This document shows positions 1 through 8,714 of a stretch of 64,000 nt of DNA, piece by piece. Numbering within the stretch: position 1 is the stretch's first letter; every line of letters begins with the position of its first letter. Location: NCBI RefSeq assembly GCF_900091515.1, contig NZ_LT607410.1:6014001-6078000 (forward strand), read 5' to 3'. The stretch is from Micromonospora purpureochromogenes. GTDB taxonomy: Bacteria > Actinomycetota > Actinomycetes > Mycobacteriales > Micromonosporaceae. The notes beneath the pieces were generated by a model that worked only from the letters and a program-made list of their open reading frames with translations, had not been told where the DNA came from and made no database searches. Both the position numbers and the translations under genes were made by a program.

Positions 1-2265
1 CCAGCCCATACCCAGTTGCTCGAGGATTTGGCGCAGTTGGCCAGCTGGCGCCACATCCGGAGACGCGGAGATCAGCCCCTGCTGAGGGTAGTCATTGAGA
101 ACGGGGCACCTGAGCAGGTCCAGGAGCTGGCTCTGCGGCTCAACTCTCTGACGGCCGCAGACATCTCCAGCACCATCGGTAACCCTGACCCGGTCCTGGA
201 GTTCACCGCCCTCCTGTCCGAGCTTGATGAGCGTCAGCTGCGGATCCTGCGTGACCGCTTCCTGGGCACAACGCCCAGGAAGCTGGCTGATCTCGCGACT
301 GAGTTCGACGTCTCCCGTGAGCGGGTCCGCCAGATCGAGGCCAAGCTGAAGGAGCTGCTGGCACGGACCTTCCATTTCGGCACGAGCATCGGCAACCTCC
401 TCGCCAGTCTGCGAGTGGAAATTCAGCCGGTGGCTGCCCTGGACCGGCTGATCACCCTGCACCCCGACCTCGCCCGCGATGTACCCGGCGTTGATGTCCC
501 CCTCTGGCTGGTCCTGGACCGCCTCGATGACTACTTCGAGGTAACGGACGGCTGGGCCGCCGCTCCCGACGTCAGTTCAGCTCGCGAGCAGACCCGGACG
601 CTACTGGAGGACTTCGCCAGCGAACACGGTGTGGTCGACCTCGAGGCAGTCACCGCGGCCACGTCCCTGCCAAAGAACGAGCTGCTCGCCTGGTTGAGCT
701 GGTGCGGCTATGTGCTGCACAACAACCAGATTCTGACCCGCACCCGCTCGCTCAACGATCACGCTGCGGGGTTGCTGGCGGCGACGGGTGAGCCGCTCCA
801 CATCGATCAGCTGCAGGCGCAGATGGGCCGGGACAACAGCATCCGCAGCCTGGCCAACCAGCTGGCCGACGACGAGCGCTTCGTGAGGACGGACAGGGCC
901 ACCTGGGGACTCGCCAGCTGGGAGGTCGAGGAGTACACGTCGATTCGACAGCAGATCGGCCTTGAACTCGCCGCTGCCGGCGGACAAGTCGCAATCGGTC
1001 AGCTCGTGGAGTCGATCACCAGTCGGTTCGACGTGTCGCCGAGCAGCGTCCAGGCTTATGCAGGCAACGGCGATTACGAGATCGTGCAGGGTCTCGTGCG
1101 CCGCCGCGAGTCCCCTGCAGCCCCCCGGAAGGCTCCCACCGCCACCCGTCGCCTGTTCCGCCACGACGACGTGTGGAAACTCCGCATCACCATCACCCGC
1201 GACCATTTGCGCGGATCAGGCTTCCCCGTACCGTCCGGCCTGGCCAATCTCGTTGGATGCGCTCAGGGCGAGGTGGTGGAGCTGGAGTCCGATCTCGGTA
1301 CACAGAGTGTTCGGTGGACAGGGCTGCAGCCAGCAAGCGGCACGATCAAGAGGTTCCTGGATCAACTTGAAGCGCGCGAGGGGCAGAACGCCTTTCTCGA
1401 ATTTGCTCCGTACGGTCGTTTCAGCGTCTCGCTACAGGCGCCGGTGGGCCCTGAGGCGGGCCCGTTGGAGCAGGCCTTGGCGTTGATCGGCGCCAAGGAG
1501 ACAGGCGACCCGGAGGCCGCAACGGCGTCCCTGGCCACAACGGTGGATCTTCCGCCCGATGCCAAGCCTCGTCGCATTCTGGCGGCTTACCGGCAGCGGG
1601 GCGATGACGATATCGCAGGCCTGTTGGAGCGGGTGTGGACGCGCCCCCGGCATCAGTGGGCGAATCAGTCTCCGGCGGCTCAGCCCACCTCCAAGTCAAC
1701 GGCGGAGCCGTCGGGACCAGGTGGAGCGGACCGGGCTGACGGGTCTGAGTTCGATACAGGGCGCAACGAACTCGGCAGCGAGGGCACCGACAGCGAAGAG
1801 CCGATCGACGCCGAGGCAGGACCGGGTGACCAGCAGGAATCGTCCGACAATGGCTGGGTGCCCGTGCCACCCGGTTATCGCAGTGTGGGTTGGGTTCGAC
1901 CCCACGAGGCGGAGGCCGCTGTGCTGGCATATCAGCTGCATGCCGATGTACCCGTGCACGACGGGATCGCGATCACCGGTTGGGCCCGATACGTGGACGA
2001 CAACTCGGGAGACGCGTCCAAGTTCCGCGCCAACGTCATGCTGGCAAGGTCGAGAGCGCAAGGCGAACGCATCGTCTGCTGGATCCGAGAGCACGAAGCG
2101 TTCGGCATCACTCAGGCGGCAGCGGAGGAACGCTCATTGCCGGTGCTTGGGCCCGGGGATGTCACCTCCGGACTCGTCCAGTATTTCGAGGCGGGGAGTG
2201 AGGCGGCCGAACGGTACAGGAGCACCACCCGACTGCTACGCGGACACAGCGGAGGAGCGGCCTGA
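1..2265 (+). CDS. Sigma-70 region 4-like HTH protein with winged-helix middle and shared C-terminal module (5' partial)
   Basis: Partial at the left edge: the first in-frame start is a TTG at 16, but the frame stays open to base 1, so the true start probably lies outside. Counting from the TTG (749 codons), residues about 70-118 read like sigma region 4 (DERQLRILRDRF followed by VSRERVRQIEAKLKELL, the sigma recognition helix). No sigma region 2 is visible, so it is unlikely to be an ordinary sigma factor. Residues about 195-360 contain two weak HARE-HTH or winged-helix-like repeats (for example GEPLHIDQLQAQM and later ATWGL). Residues about 560-610 are an acidic, low-complexity linker. Residues about 615-745 form a module that recurs near the C-terminus of the convergent helicase (GYRSVGWVRPHEA, RANV, CWIR, QYF, RYRSTTRLLR). 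Codon use is milder than in most of the window: 12 of 20 codons in 1861-1920 end in G or C. A DNA-binding role is likely; the biological role is unknown. Confidence 0.85.
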   Translation, partial: PAHTQLLEDLAQLASWRHIRRRGDQPLLRVVIENGAPEQVQELALRLNSLTAADISSTIGNPDPVLEFTALLSELDERQLRILRDRFLGTTPRKLADLATEFDVSRERVRQIEAKLKELLARTFHFGTSIGNLLASLRVEIQPVAALDRLITLHPDLARDVPGVDVPLWLVLDRLDDYFEVTDGWAAAPDVSSAREQTRTLLEDFASEHGVVDLEAVTAATSLPKNELLAWLSWCGYVLHNNQILTRTRSLNDHAAGLLAATGEPLHIDQLQAQMGRDNSIRSLANQLADDERFVRTDRATWGLASWEVEEYTSIRQQIGLELAAAGGQVAIGQLVESITSRFDVSPSSVQAYAGNGDYEIVQGLVRRRESPAAPRKAPTATRRLFRHDDVWKLRITITRDHLRGSGFPVPSGLANLVGCAQGEVVELESDLGTQSVRWTGLQPASGTIKRFLDQLEAREGQNAFLEFAPYGRFSVSLQAPVGPEAGPLEQALALIGAKETGDPEAATASLATTVDLPPDAKPRRILAAYRQRGDDDIAGLLERVWTRPRHQWANQSPAAQPTSKSTAEPSGPGGADRADGSEFDTGRNELGSEGTDSEEPIDAEAGPGDQQESSDNGWVPVPPGYRSVGWVRPHEAEAAVLAYQLHADVPVHDGIAITGWARYVDDNSGDASKFRANVMLARSRAQGERIVCWIREHEAFGITQAAAEERSLPVLGPGDVTSGLVQYFEAGSEAAERYRSTTRLLRGHSGGAA

Positions 2266-2323
2266 CACTTTGAGCTGGCTTCACGGGAGCTGAAGGAAAC
2301 GTCCGCCGTCGGCATGAGCCGCT

Positions 2324-2367
2324 GAGGCTGCCTCCGTAACGACTCTCGTCGCGGCGGAGGCAGCCTC
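2324..2367. terminator. Nested bidirectional hairpin terminator between convergent genes
   Basis: Arms 2324-2336 (gaggctgcctccg) and 2355-2367 are perfect 13-bp complements. The 18-nt loop itself holds a small hairpin (cgac-tctc-gtcg, 2340-2351). It lies between the stop of the sigma-like gene at 2265 and the stop of the helicase gene at 2376, so it can end transcription from both sides. There is no U-tract, as is usual in high-GC actinobacteria. Confidence 0.75.
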
Positions 2368-2375
2368 GCGCAAGA

Positions 2376-5300
2376 TCAAGAGCTGTACGAGGAGGCGTCC
2401 GTCAAGCGACTGCTGGCCACAGCCAGCTCCTCGTCAGTGAAGAGAGACCGGAACTTAGGCTGCAGAGCGATCGCCTCCGCCGTCAGATCCACGCGACCCC
2501 GCTCCCACAGCGCCGTGAACCCATCGGACACGGCCGGGTTGCGGAGAAGTTGCCGAGCAGTGGCGAGTCCCCCCTTCTCCGTGATCATCCTCAGCAGGAG
2601 ACCTGCATGGTAATTGGCCTCGTCGCGCGCCCGCTCATAGCTCCGAACCATCGCTTGGTGGAAGGCTCGCTCCAGCGGCTGCCGGTCCGTCGTTCCGACC
2701 GCCGCTTCGTCAGCTTGGCGACCGCTGGTCTGCTGCACCCGCTTGGCCGGCTCAGCCGTCGCATCACCCGGCGACCGGCCCAGCCTCGGACTTGCAGCTG
2801 GCTGCGCAATTTTCTGGTCTTCCGCCTTGCCCGTGTCCAGCTCATCGTCACCCACCAGGCGCAGCAACCGGGTGACACTCCGGTACCGGACGGCCGGAGG
2901 ACTGCCGGGAGGAAAGTACTGGACCATTCCCTCGCGCCCGCCCTGGCGATCTGCAAAAGGCGCGTCCCGCCTGGTGCTGGCCGCCTGGATGACAGCCTTC
3001 GCCTCGTTCTGGCGCACCCAGCAAATCGCCCGGGGACCGTCTGAATCAGCCCGGTCGATCCTGACATTCGCCCGGTGGGTTCGAGCCTCATGCGAGGTCG
3101 CTGCGTGGAATCTGGCCCAGCCGAGGACTTTGCCGTCGTGCCGGATGGGAACATCACGGTGCCGCTGGTAGCTCTCAATGGCAGCCAGAGCCTCGTACGG
3201 CCGCAGCCACGCCACGCTGTGGTATCCGGATGGCACCGCGTCCCGGTGCTCAGGCCCTCCCTCAGCAGGCATGGCCGTTGCAGGTGACGTTGGCTTGGGC
3301 GCCGCGACCGACGCGGCAGCCGGCTCGGCGGGCAGGGGGATGGGCGACTTCGCCAGCACCTTCGCGCTGCTCGCTGTTGTCTCCGCTGTCGGCTTCCCGG
3401 CTCGGCCTGCCCGGCTGAAGGTCGGCTCGGCCCCGCCCTCCGACAGGTCATCCGGCACCTGCAGTTCGACGACCGGTTCAGGTGGCTGTGCCGCCGGTTC
3501 ATCCGGCGCCGACAGTTCCCGGTTCTCCCCCTTCCACGAGTCCGACGTGTTGTCGGCCGCAGGTGCCTGCACTCTTTGGATTGGCGCCAACGTCGCTGAC
3601 GTTTCAGTCTCCGAGACACCCCTCGATACCTGAGGCTCGCCCTCTGCCGCTGGCCTGTGGCCGCCGTAGTTGCGCAGGGGCGTCACGTCCGCAGCCGCCT
3701 CACGCTCGGCCCGTCCACCTCTGACAGTGGCAGGGGCAGCCGAGACGATGGTCGGCGGCTCCACCTCGCCGACCGCCTTCAACTCTTCCTCAACCAGAGG
3801 CCGAAACTTCTCGGCCGCCAGCGGGACGTCATTCGGGACTCCTGTGGAGTCGATGATCACCGCTACCGATCCGGGCAGCGGGAGGCTGGTCGGATCCGGG
3901 ACGGTGATGCCCAGCTCGTCGATCCGCTGCCATAGCGGCTCCAGCGCCGCCTCCGGATCCCGGCTGAACACGCTGCCGCGGATGCGCACGAAGACGCAGT
4001 TGCCGACCCGCTCCAGCACCCCCTGCCGGCGCATGTCGCTCTCCCACTGCTCCGGCCCGTGGTACGCGTCGCCGTCACATTCGATGGCCAGCCGCCGGCC
4101 GTCCGGCGCCGGCAGCACGAAGTCGATCCGGTAGCTGCCGATGCGGAACTGCGGCAGCGGCCGGTACCCACGGAGCAGGATGCGCCGCAGCACCTCGCGT
4201 TCGAAGTCGCTGTCGCAGCGCTTCTCCAGGTCGTCGTGCGCCTCCTCGGCGACGGTGACGTTCTGGCAGTAGGTGAGCAGCAGGCCGCGGGCGTCGTCCT
4301 CGCGCATGTCGGCGGGCTGCACGGAGTGGAAGACCCAGAGCTGGTCGCGGGCCCGCGACGCGGCCACGTTGACCCGGCGGTGGTGGTCGCGCCGGGTGAA
4401 CGCCGACACCGGCCCCTGGTGCGGGGACACCACCAGAGAGACCAGCACGATGTCGCGTTCATCGCCCTGGAAGGTGTACGAGTCGCCGACGCGCAGCCGG
4501 CGGCGTTCCATCTCCTCCTCGCCGATGGTCTCGCGGATCCGGGTGAGCAGGTAGAGGGCCTGTCCACTGGTGCTGAGCAGGCTGACCACGCCGATGGTCC
4601 GGTCGGCGTACGCGGGGTCGGCGACGATCGCGGCGACCCGTGCGACCAGGGCCTCGGCCTCGGCGACGTTGACGTTGCCGTAGGTGGTGAGGTCCTGGCG
4701 GATGCCCTCGGGCACGTGCACCGCGATCACCGGGTCGCCGATGCCGGCGGGGCGGTCGGTGCGCAGGGGCTCGATCTCGCCGCCGTAGTAGGTCTGGCTG
4801 GAGAAGCCGATGATGGCTGGCACGGAGCGGAAGTGCTCGGTGAGCAGGATGCGTTCCGGCGAGCGGCGGACCGCGTGGTCGTAGAGGCTGCTCTCCGGGT
4901 CGAAGTGCTCGGCCGACGGCACGTCGACCAGGTGCGAGTTGATCAGGCCGGTGACGTCGCCCACGCCGACCATCTGGGGCCCGATCTGCTGGTCGTCGCC
5001 GACGACCACGGCCCGCTCGGCGAGGCTGAGGATGGGCAGCGAGAACACGTCCGCCTGGGACGCCTCGTCGACGATCACCACGTCGAAGTGGGCGCCGCCG
5101 GCGAACTGTTCGATGGCCCGGTCCACGGACATGACCCAGACCGGTACGGCGTCCACCGCCGCGCTCATCGCCCGCTGGGCGTGGGCCTGCCACTGGGCGG
5201 CGTTCTTCCCCGTACCCTTTCCGATCTTACGCAGCGCGGTGGTCCAGTCGGCGAGCGCCGCCCGGCGGCGGTCGTCGAGGGCCTTGGAGACCTCCAGCCA

Positions 5301-8174
5301 GGAGGAGGCGACGACGAGTTCCTGGGTGAGGCGGCGGATCCGCTCGCGGGTCTGTTCGATGCGCCGGCCGAGGGCGACCGGGTCGACACTGCCGACCACG
5401 CTGTCGAACCAGGTCTGCGCCTGCCGCCACTGCCAGCGGTGCAGGCAGTCCGTGCCGTTGTCGGCGAGCGTGGGCGCGGTGCCGTCGTCGATGGTCGCGG
5501 TCCAGCCGGGCGCGGCCTCCCGGAGCCGGGCCGACAGCTCACGGAAGCGTTGCGCGTCGGGGCGCAGCGCGGCGAGCCGGCGCACCTCGTCGAGGTACGA
5601 GTCCCAGCGGTCGAGGTCGGCGCTCTGCCGGCTGAGGTCGAGCAGCCGCCACAGCTCGCTGGCGTCCGTGCCCGACATGCCGGCCTGGAGTGCGGCGGCG
5701 AGGTCGCGTTCGGCGGCGACCAGCCGGTCGTGGGTGAAGACGGTCGCGCAGCGGGCGACGAGGTCGGTGAGGGCAGTCAGCCGCCGCGTGTCGATGGTGG
5801 CCGCGATAGTGGGAAGCAGCCCGCGGAGCGTGGTGTGCAGCGACGGCCAGCGGCGGCGGTCCCAGTCGAGGGCGGCTTCGGCCTCGGCGAGCAGCCGCCC
5901 GGCCCACGTCTCGGGGTGGGCGCCGGCCGGGACGGTGAGCTCGAGCGGCTGGGTCCAATCCTGCCAGCGGGTGGTCAGCTCCTGGCGCAGCCGCTGCCGG
6001 CCGACGTAGGCGACGACCATGTCGACGTCGTCGCAAGTGCGCAGGATCTCGCCGTCGATGCGGCAGTCGGCGGCGAGCCGGGCCAGGGTGCCCTGGAAGA
6101 GCCGGTTGACACCCTTTCCTGCGGTGAAGCGTTGCCGCAGCTCACCGAGCTGCGCGAGCAGGCGGCGGGGCTCGGCCAGGTGAGCGTCGGGCACGGTGAC
6201 CTGGTGGCCGGCGATGACCCGGGTGGCGGCGGTGAGTTCGCCGAGGGCCCGCTGGCAGGCCTGGACGTGGTCGTGCCACATCTGCTGCCAGTTGGGGTCG
6301 GCCTGGAGCAGGGTGCCGAGCCGGTCGGTCCAGGAGGCCTCGCGGGCGGCGAGCATGGTCAGCGCCTCACGCAGCTGCCCGGCGAGGTCGTCGAGGGGCT
6401 GCGGGCCGAAGGCGCGGACCTGCGGCAGGGCCACGCCGGCGGCGGCGAGCTGGTTCAGCTCGCGGGCCGCCTCGTCCAGTCGCCCCCGGTCGGTCAGGAT
6501 CACCGCCGCTGGTGGCAGGTCGGCCGCCGTCGGCAGGTTGCGCAGCGCCTGCGCCCGATCCTGCTTGACGGTACGCCGGGCGATGTCGAGCAGTTCGGTG
6601 AACTCTTCGGCGCTCAGCGGCGCGTCGAGGTGCGGTGACAGGTCGTCGGGGATGTCGCCGTAGCGGTCCGCCCGTTCGCGTAGCCAGATTCCGACGTCGC
6701 TCGGGGAGAGCCGGATGCCGTCGATCTCGTGGTGGGCGGCCTCGTTCTCGGCCATGGTGCGCAGGCCGCCGAGGGCCTGACCCAGGTCGCGTTCGGCCTG
6801 TTCGAGCTGGCGGCGCAGCCGGTCCACCCGCTGCTGTTCGCCCCGCCTGTCCAGGGTCGCCCCGCGGTCGGAGAGCTCCCGCGCGGCCAACTGGAGCTGC
6901 ACGAGCTGGTCCGTGGAGCGACCGAGCACGGCCAGGCAGAGCGACTGGATCTCCTGCGGCAGGCCGTCGCGCAGGACCCGCAGCGGGTCCTCCTTCTGCG
7001 CGACCACCAGCACCCGCTTGCCGTGGGCCATCAGGTGACAGATGAGGTTACGGATGGTGTGCGTCTTGCCGGTGCCGGGCGGGCCCTGCACGGCGACGTT
7101 GCGATGCTGGGCGAGCCGGCGGGCGATCGATTCCTGCGCCTCGTTGGTGGGCAGCGGCATGAGCAGGCGCTCGCCCAGCGGCGTCCAACGTTCTGGCTGG
7201 TCCTGCGGCATCTGCAGCTTGCTGGGTTCGTGCGCGAGGATCGCGGCGAGGGCGCCGATGCTGGCGTCGTCGCCGGCGAGCAGCCGGGCGCGCAGCTGTT
7301 CCAGGAAGCGGCGCAGCATCCGCTGTCGGGGCCGGGTGAACAGCACGCCGGTGTCGTGCACGTGCGGCCCGACGGGAGCGGTCTGGTCGGCGTCCCGGAT
7401 GACCGGGTCCTCGCCGAGGCGGCGCAGCGCACGTTCGAGAAACTCGCGGCGGGTGAACTCGTCCCACACGTCGAGGTCGAGCTGGCCGCCGGAGCCGGCG
7501 AGGGCCAGCAACTGGGCGAGGTAGCGCTCGTCGAGCCCGCTCAGCGGGTCGGTCTGCAACCGGGCCGCGCCCTGCGGCACCACCGTGACCAGGGACCGGT
7601 CCGCGTCGAACTCGATCGCCACCGGGGTGACCACCAACGGATAGTGCACGCGGTGGCCGGCGACCTCCGTCCGGATGACGCCGTGGCCCCAGACCAGCTC
7701 GTCGCTGGCGGCGTTCATGTCGACCCGGTGCTTCAGGTCGAACAGGCTCCGATGCAGCTGGCGTACCTCCTCGGTACGTCGGGCCTGCTCGGCCCACGGC
7801 CGCCACTCCTGCTCCCGCCACGCCTCGAGTCGCGCCCGCAGCGGCTCGATCTCCTCCTCCGCGCCGATCAGTCGGGGTTCCGTGGCGTACCCGAGAGGGC
7901 CGTTCAGGTACGGCGCGAACTGCGCGGGCGCCCGCAGCGGACGGGCCGGCGCCGGCAGTCCCACCCGCAGCCAGCTGGCGCCGTCGGCGGAGACACCGAC
8001 CTCGCAGGCCGGGTGATCGGGGAACGCATGCTGCCAGAATGCGCCGACGGTGGGGACCGTGCGGGCGGGCTTCTCCATCTGCGCCCGCACGGCCATCAGG
8101 TAGTCGACCAGCGAGGTGGCCCGGTCGAGGATCAGCGACGGCGACTCGACCGAGGACGTGGAGCGGGACAGCAT
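2376..8174 (-). CDS. Giant SF1 helicase-PD-(D/E)XK nuclease with shared C-terminal module
   Basis: This 1932-residue protein starts at ATG 8174 with an AAGGTG ribosome site. Residues 1-360 are not assigned. Walker A is GPPGTGKT at 364-371. A helical insert of about 660 residues follows, then Walker B/motif II DEASQ at 1036-1040, GDDQQIGPQ (motif III), LLTEHFRS, the TFQGDERD motif and an arginine-finger motif VI, VNVAASRAR, near 1265. This is the UPF1-like SF1 pattern. At about 1345-1375 a restriction-endonuclease-fold core is visible (D1351 in YRIDFVLP, E1365 in IECDGDAYHG), like the MTES_1575/DUF559/Vsr-type nucleases fused to helicases. Residues about 1430-1640 are a low-complexity Pro/Ala/Glu linker. 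Residues about 1645-1773 match the C-terminus of the convergent sigma-like protein. The final ~80 residues form another small domain ending near LFTDEELAVA. Single-protein helicase-nucleases of this kind act in phage defence, which I infer here. All catalytic motifs look intact. Confidence 0.93.
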   Translation of the reverse strand: MLSRSTSSVESPSLILDRATSLVDYLMAVRAQMEKPARTVPTVGAFWQHAFPDHPACEVGVSADGASWLRVGLPAPARPLRAPAQFAPYLNGPLGYATEPRLIGAEEEIEPLRARLEAWREQEWRPWAEQARRTEEVRQLHRSLFDLKHRVDMNAASDELVWGHGVIRTEVAGHRVHYPLVVTPVAIEFDADRSLVTVVPQGAARLQTDPLSGLDERYLAQLLALAGSGGQLDLDVWDEFTRREFLERALRRLGEDPVIRDADQTAPVGPHVHDTGVLFTRPRQRMLRRFLEQLRARLLAGDDASIGALAAILAHEPSKLQMPQDQPERWTPLGERLLMPLPTNEAQESIARRLAQHRNVAVQGPPGTGKTHTIRNLICHLMAHGKRVLVVAQKEDPLRVLRDGLPQEIQSLCLAVLGRSTDQLVQLQLAARELSDRGATLDRRGEQQRVDRLRRQLEQAERDLGQALGGLRTMAENEAAHHEIDGIRLSPSDVGIWLRERADRYGDIPDDLSPHLDAPLSAEEFTELLDIARRTVKQDRAQALRNLPTAADLPPAAVILTDRGRLDEAARELNQLAAAGVALPQVRAFGPQPLDDLAGQLREALTMLAAREASWTDRLGTLLQADPNWQQMWHDHVQACQRALGELTAATRVIAGHQVTVPDAHLAEPRRLLAQLGELRQRFTAGKGVNRLFQGTLARLAADCRIDGEILRTCDDVDMVVAYVGRQRLRQELTTRWQDWTQPLELTVPAGAHPETWAGRLLAEAEAALDWDRRRWPSLHTTLRGLLPTIAATIDTRRLTALTDLVARCATVFTHDRLVAAERDLAAALQAGMSGTDASELWRLLDLSRQSADLDRWDSYLDEVRRLAALRPDAQRFRELSARLREAAPGWTATIDDGTAPTLADNGTDCLHRWQWRQAQTWFDSVVGSVDPVALGRRIEQTRERIRRLTQELVVASSWLEVSKALDDRRRAALADWTTALRKIGKGTGKNAAQWQAHAQRAMSAAVDAVPVWVMSVDRAIEQFAGGAHFDVVIVDEASQADVFSLPILSLAERAVVVGDDQQIGPQMVGVGDVTGLINSHLVDVPSAEHFDPESSLYDHAVRRSPERILLTEHFRSVPAIIGFSSQTYYGGEIEPLRTDRPAGIGDPVIAVHVPEGIRQDLTTYGNVNVAEAEALVARVAAIVADPAYADRTIGVVSLLSTSGQALYLLTRIRETIGEEEMERRRLRVGDSYTFQGDERDIVLVSLVVSPHQGPVSAFTRRDHHRRVNVAASRARDQLWVFHSVQPADMREDDARGLLLTYCQNVTVAEEAHDDLEKRCDSDFEREVLRRILLRGYRPLPQFRIGSYRIDFVLPAPDGRRLAIECDGDAYHGPEQWESDMRRQGVLERVGNCVFVRIRGSVFSRDPEAALEPLWQRIDELGITVPDPTSLPLPGSVAVIIDSTGVPNDVPLAAEKFRPLVEEELKAVGEVEPPTIVSAAPATVRGGRAEREAAADVTPLRNYGGHRPAAEGEPQVSRGVSETETSATLAPIQRVQAPAADNTSDSWKGENRELSAPDEPAAQPPEPVVELQVPDDLSEGGAEPTFSRAGRAGKPTAETTASSAKVLAKSPIPLPAEPAAASVAAPKPTSPATAMPAEGGPEHRDAVPSGYHSVAWLRPYEALAAIESYQRHRDVPIRHDGKVLGWARFHAATSHEARTHRANVRIDRADSDGPRAICWVRQNEAKAVIQAASTRRDAPFADRQGGREGMVQYFPPGSPPAVRYRSVTRLLRLVGDDELDTGKAEDQKIAQPAASPRLGRSPGDATAEPAKRVQQTSGRQADEAAVGTTDRQPLERAFHQAMVRSYERARDEANYHAGLLLRMITEKGGLATARQLLRNPAVSDGFTALWERGRVDLTAEAIALQPKFRSLFTDEELAVASSRLTDASSYSS

Positions 8175-8714
8175 GAATCACCTTCGATGGTTGGAGCAGG
8201 TGGAATCCGATGGTCGGCGGGCCTGATCTGTCGACCGTCCAGGCGGGCCAGGAGAAATCAACGTGGGGCCATCCGGCGGTAACGCCGGAACGCCTGGCGG
8301 CGCATGCCTCGCCTCAGTCGCGGCGCCGGCATTGCGTGGCCCTGCCCGGCCGTTTCGTGCATCCCCACCCGACGCGCATCACGCCCCACCTCCCCACTGG
8401 CGGTCCCCGCACACTACCCGCACCGGTCCTGCCGACGGGATCCCCCAACCGTCAGAACTTCAAGCGGGACGACGGCTTGAGCAGGAACGATCGACTGCCC
8501 GAAGCGCCCGCTCGGCATCGGCTTCCCCGAGCAGATCACCGAGGTTACGGACTGATCAAGGTCTGACCGATGGTCGATTCGCGGAGAAGACCCAAAGATT
8601 CGTGGAGAAGACCCAGTAGGTCATGTTTCCCACTAAGGTGAGGACTGCTCGGACAATCCCCACCCGCCTCGCTGGGCGCGGCCTGGCGTGACTCGTCGAG
8701 CGAGGTGCGCATCC
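8175..8714. other. Intergenic region without a convincing gene; contains 21-bp tandem repeat
   Basis: About 540 bases between the divergent helicase and glycosyltransferase genes. The open frames here have no recognisable product and poor start sites, so I call none. The region should hold the promoters of both flanking genes. The one structured signal is the tandem repeat at 8576-8617, reported separately. Confidence 0.6.
8576..8617. repeat. Two-copy 21-bp tandem direct repeat upstream of glycosyltransferase
   Basis: Copies at 8576-8594 (gattcgcggagaagaccca) and 8597-8615 differ at one base. The period is 21 bp, two helical turns, so both copies face the same side of DNA. The repeat ends about 100 bp before the glycosyltransferase start, a suitable position for an activator or repressor site. 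Confidence 0.7.

Noticed and set aside
4059..6638. Long open frame (859 codons) opposite the helicase gene
   Set aside because: It is an antisense shadow of the helicase: high GC keeps the complementary frame open, the product is composed of Val/Gly/Arg-rich runs, and no family is recognisable.
8210..8619. Two 118-codon frames between the helicase and glycosyltransferase genes
   Set aside because: Both frames have biased, low-complexity products with no conserved look and no ribosome site; I treat the region as regulatory.
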